From the NCBI GenBank assembly GCA_009760855.2, contig WPIO01000002.1, forward strand, positions 14,771,501 to 14,835,500: a stretch of 64,000 nt of DNA, written 5' to 3'. A program made the position numbers and the translations under genes. Positions 42,316 through 64,000 of this stretch are shown piece by piece. The notes below the pieces were generated by a model. That model was not told the DNA's origin, did no database searches, and saw only the letters and a list, made by a program, of their open reading frames with translations. Source of the stretch: Cristatella mucedo (taxonomy: Eukaryota > Bryozoa > Phylactolaemata > Cristatellidae). Each line of letters opens with the position of its first letter. The first letter of the stretch is position 1.

Positions 42316-43784
42316 GTGAAAGATATATCTGACACTATTTAAAATTGTTAGCGATCAATGTGCTGGTTTAACGATAAGTGTGATAGCTGTCTAATAGATG
42401 TACTGGTTGACTATGTTATTGGTTAAATGCATGTATTTATGGAGTAGTATAAGCATGCTTTATAAGCAGTGATATGCTAGGAACACATTGCTGGCTCCTG
42501 ATGCTACCTAGCCCCCCTACTGCATGCAGTATCCATAAAATGCTGGAGCCTAGTTCCTACTGTTTAGTCACCAGTGCAGGCCACCCTGCCAAGGCATGTA
42601 GGCAACTACACCATCACCATGGTGCAAGTGTCGAATTGGTTTTTTGCGTTTCTTAGCCCACATGGAGACACTAGCTCTTTCAGCCTGCCCAACGGCCTTC
42701 TTTGTGACCTGCCTGGTGACATTCTGCTGGCTATATCAGCTGTCTTGCTGAGGTGGCCCACTGGGCGACTGCTGCAGTCGGCTGTAAAGGGGTGAGTTGT
42801 AGTTGGTAGCTAGTTCAGCTATCAGGCCATTGTTGCCCTGCTGCTCACAGCCTTGTTGGCTGTCTCATCTGTCTGGCCATCTTCCTGCCTTCGAGTTTGT
42901 GGTGCTGTCTCGAAAAACAATTGGAAGGCTTGACAGCTTGATAAGATATTGCCTGATTTACGGTTGGCTGGCTCACACATAAGGTCATTCACGGCCGAGC
43001 CAGTCATTCCAGGTGTGAATGACTAGCACCCTGCCCTGGTGCACAGGCCCTGTCCACCTAGTAGCAGCGATCCTGCTGTTCAGTATGCATGAGGTAGCTG
43101 TTATGCTTGCATCACCGTGATGTCACCCCTGCATGCAAACCTAAACATGCGTTGGAGCCGGGCTAGGCTACCTGCAGGCTGCCTCCCACTTCGCCAGCCA
43201 TCACGGTCATTGTATCTTTACCAGAGCAGCTGTCTTTCATGCCGCCCAGCCTGAGCCTGCAAATTATTTTGTTGGCCCGACTCAACATTGTACTGGTGTC
43301 TTACCATAGGTGTGGGCAGCAGCACTTGCCAAGCTGCTGCTCAGTTTCTCATCTAGGGACCGTGTGTGCCGTAGGAGCAGAAGCATCGCGATGCTTCTGC
43401 TCTCGGGCTCCTGCCCTGTTTCACGCAGTTCTTCTTCACCCACAAGCTAGTGTGCGGACATATCGAACGCCTTGTCTCTCGGTATGACTTGATGGGACAA
43501 GCAAACAGACAGCTCAGCCCATCCTGGTGCTCGTGGAATGGCAGTATCGTGCTTAAAAGCCAGCAGTCTATATTTCATTTAGATATATGTGTCGTTTTTT
43601 CAACTTTCGGCTCTGCCTGCACGTGTTGAACTCATTGGCTGCATAGTTGCTTGCGATGGCCTGCCAGTCGATGCCAGATCCCACCTTCCATCCTGTCCTT
43701 TCCTATCTTCCCTCAGCCCCCAATGATGTGCATTCAGCATGCTTTAGCCTGTGCTTACGTCCTCTTTATTTGCTTGCTTTCCAG
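42316..43784. other. Upstream flank of MICALL, nothing recognised
   Basis: Frames at 42474-42795 and 43239-43487 show no domain. This interval should contain the MICALL promoter and any 5' non-coding exon, but no core element could be defined. Confidence 0.4.
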
Positions 43785-43879
43785 CTTGTCAGCAGCAGGC
43801 CGGCCTGAGGGGTACCGTTTGACATCGCGATAGTCTTACGAGTCTCGTGAGCCTCAGTTGCCTCTGCACCGAGGCCAGA
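43785..43879 (+). promoter_or_regulatory. MICALL 5' UTR, possibly spliced
   Basis: TTTGCTTGCTTTCCAG at 43769-43784 is a good acceptor-like site, so the start-codon exon may be preceded by a separate non-coding exon. Confidence 0.35.
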
Positions 43880-62378
<18,499 letters not shown>

Positions 62379-63601
62379 ATGCCAGTTAGGGGCAGGAGCT
62401 GAGGCTGACGGCGCTCCCTCGCGATGCTCTGCTGCCTCGCGCCCTTGGTGGACGCTGTGTGCGAATTGCCACGTGTTACCATTGATCTCTGGTCGGCGTG
62501 CAACATATCCGAAGGGGGAAAGACAGCGCTGTGATGACTTGACAGCGTAGACATATCGCTTAGCTGCAGCACACGCGGGCAGAACCCTTGGACTTCGTTG
62601 GCCTAGCCGTTTGCTGCTGTGTGCGTGCTGCCCTCGTGCCTAGGGCCTTTGGGCTGCAAGTCAATGACGTGAGAGGCAGCGGTGGCGGCATCGGCTCTGA
62701 GACCTGTGGCACCTGCTGCCGCGCTGCGTCTTGCAGGTGGCACGCTCCTGCTGCCTGCCAAGAGTGTCAGATGGGTGGATGGGCTTGCTGTTCATAGCCT
62801 TCTTGTGCTCTTCCTTCGCTGTCCGTGTCTTCCAGGGAGCGCCAGCTTATCTGGCTCCATGTCCCGTACGGTGCCTGCATACGTGCAAGTTCTTCCGAAA
62901 AGTCGCTATCTAGTGATTGCTCACTTATTCCATCTTATTCTAACCCACTCCCCTCTTAATTAACATCATAGTCTGGATAACTACTGACTTGACAAGATGG
63001 AAATAAATATGAATCGGCATAAATGCTATGCCGACCTATTAGGATGGAGTGACTCTGGCAGGTGCTTGTATACAGGACCCTAACCCAGCATATCCATTTC
63101 CAATTGGTTAATCCAAAGGAAGCCTCTTCCTCTGCCGTTGGGCAGTTGTGTTGCCCGAGGAGTGCGTGGCCTCGGTGCGCGTGGTGTCGTGGCGCCAGTT
63201 ATCATCCGCTGGCAGCAGCAGCAGCAGCAGCAGTCTCTGAGCAGACTGAGCAAAGCGATGCCAGCAGCAGCAGGCAACGCTCGACTTCGAACTTCTTTTT
63301 CGTCTAGCAAGTAGCCCTGCTGTTCCGCCACTCGTGCGTGGCCTTTGCAACGTCAGCAGCAGTCGCCGAGGCTTGTTATCTGCTGGATAAAAAGGTAAAA
63401 AAAATTTCAAAGCTTCTAGAATAAAGAACGTGGCATTAGCATACCGCTAGAAGCTACGCTTGTGATGTAGCCTAGCCACAGGCAAGGATTGTGTGGAGCT
63501 TTGACCTACTTTGACCTACTTTGACCTTCCTCAGAATTACCACCTAGGGCTGCTCTTCTTCCTCCTCCTCCTGAGCTGCCCTTGTGGGTCTTAGCCTTGG
63601 G
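62379..63601. other. MICALL 3' flank
   Basis: AATAAA at 63002-63007 and 63420-63425 are possible polyadenylation signals. (CAG)n at about 63212-63233 and three TTTGACCTAC-type units at 63501-63527. No gene recognised. Confidence 0.4.
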
Positions 63602-64000
63602 CAGGGGTGGGCAAACGTTTTGAGTCGCGGGCCACAATGGTTTCTAAAATTCGACAGAGTGGCCGTGCCAGAAATAGGAGAATGGTGTGCTTGTGTGAAC
63701 TAATTTAAATTAAATGTAAAAACCATGACATGAAAAGATTTGGCCTTTAACAGGCAGTAAAACACCAATGTGCTTAGTTTATTGTAAAAAAGTTTTTACA
63801 AATTTATTAATTTAGTAACATAGTAATAAACTCTCATTCAGTTTCAGTGGGAACAGTGTTGTTGGTCTCCTTTTTTGAAAGTTCATCAATGTCTGGCGTT
63901 ATATTTGTTGTGGATATTCTCAAGATAGATCCGAGGTATTGTTCAGTTAACTTAGATCTGTGGCAGGCTTTGTTGATGCTCATGACGCTGAATGCCTGTT
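63602..64000 (-). mobile_element. hAT transposon end, runs off right edge
   Basis: CAGGGGTGGGCAAACGTTTT then GAGTCGCGGGCCACA at 63602 is a hAT terminal inverted repeat. The transposase lies on the minus strand, entering from the right, so this is the 3' end of the element. The left target-site copy would be GCCTTGGG. Confidence 0.8.
63834..63998 (-). CDS. hAT transposase C-terminus (partial)
   Basis: Reads QAFSVMSINKACHRSKLTEQ, then YLGSILRISTTNITPDIDEL and a stop after TETE. The pattern F...N..KS.HRS.LT...L...LR.......PDI..L is the C-terminus of a hAT transposase subgroup related to the domesticated EPM2AIP1/GTF2IRD2-type proteins. No stop interrupts the visible 54 codons. The N-terminal BED finger and catalytic residues are outside the window. 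It could be a live element or a domesticated gene, but the nearby TIR favours a transposon. Confidence 0.75.
   Translation of the reverse strand, partial: QAFSVMSINKACHRSKLTEQYLGSILRISTTNITPDIDELSKKETNNTVPTETE

Overview
This is animal (metazoan) nuclear DNA. It holds intron-rich genes with canonical GT/AG splice sites, many CR1/L2-type non-LTR retrotransposon copies, tRNA-derived SINEs, cut-and-paste transposon remnants and very long microsatellites. Nothing bacterial or viral is seen. The combination suggests an invertebrate, but I cannot name the phylum from the sequence.

Left third, minus strand: the 5' half of a WDR90/POC16 centriole gene. I rebuilt it exon by exon from about 20.3 kb down to 3.04 kb. 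It has a CFAP20-like (DUF667) domain, then a linker, then WD40 repeats, and it runs off the left edge. One WD exon between 3644 and 7353 was not found. Its introns hold LINE and SINE copies. Head to head with it, at 21.1-21.7 kb on the plus strand, is a small unrecognised three-exon gene with consistent splice phases. Between the two putative start codons lies a 395-bp non-autonomous hAT element with a perfect 8-bp target-site duplication.

Middle (about 22-43.7 kb): no convincing gene. It holds nested LINE copies, (GA)/(CTGT) microsatellites, a dead Tc1/mariner transposase, a possible TIR element, a perfect 19-bp hairpin, and a CpG-richer segment near 26.4-27.6 kb that may be a promoter with a candidate first exon.

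Right third, plus strand: a complete MICAL-like (MICALL) gene from 43880 to 62378. Twelve coding exons keep phase throughout and give about 1,245 residues: CH domain, LIM domain, long Ala/Pro-rich linker with two NPF motifs, C-terminal bMERB domain, Lys-rich tail. The LIM domain keeps only its first zinc-binding module. Intron 3 (5.5 kb) holds the best-preserved LINE in the window. At the right edge is the end of a hAT transposon with the transposase C-terminus on the minus strand.

The two named genes act in different places: WDR90 in the centriole and cilium, MICALL in Rab/EHD endocytic recycling. There is no sign that they form a functional unit. The repeats are more connected: one SINE family carries the same 3' tail as the main LINE family, which suggests it borrows that LINE's machinery.
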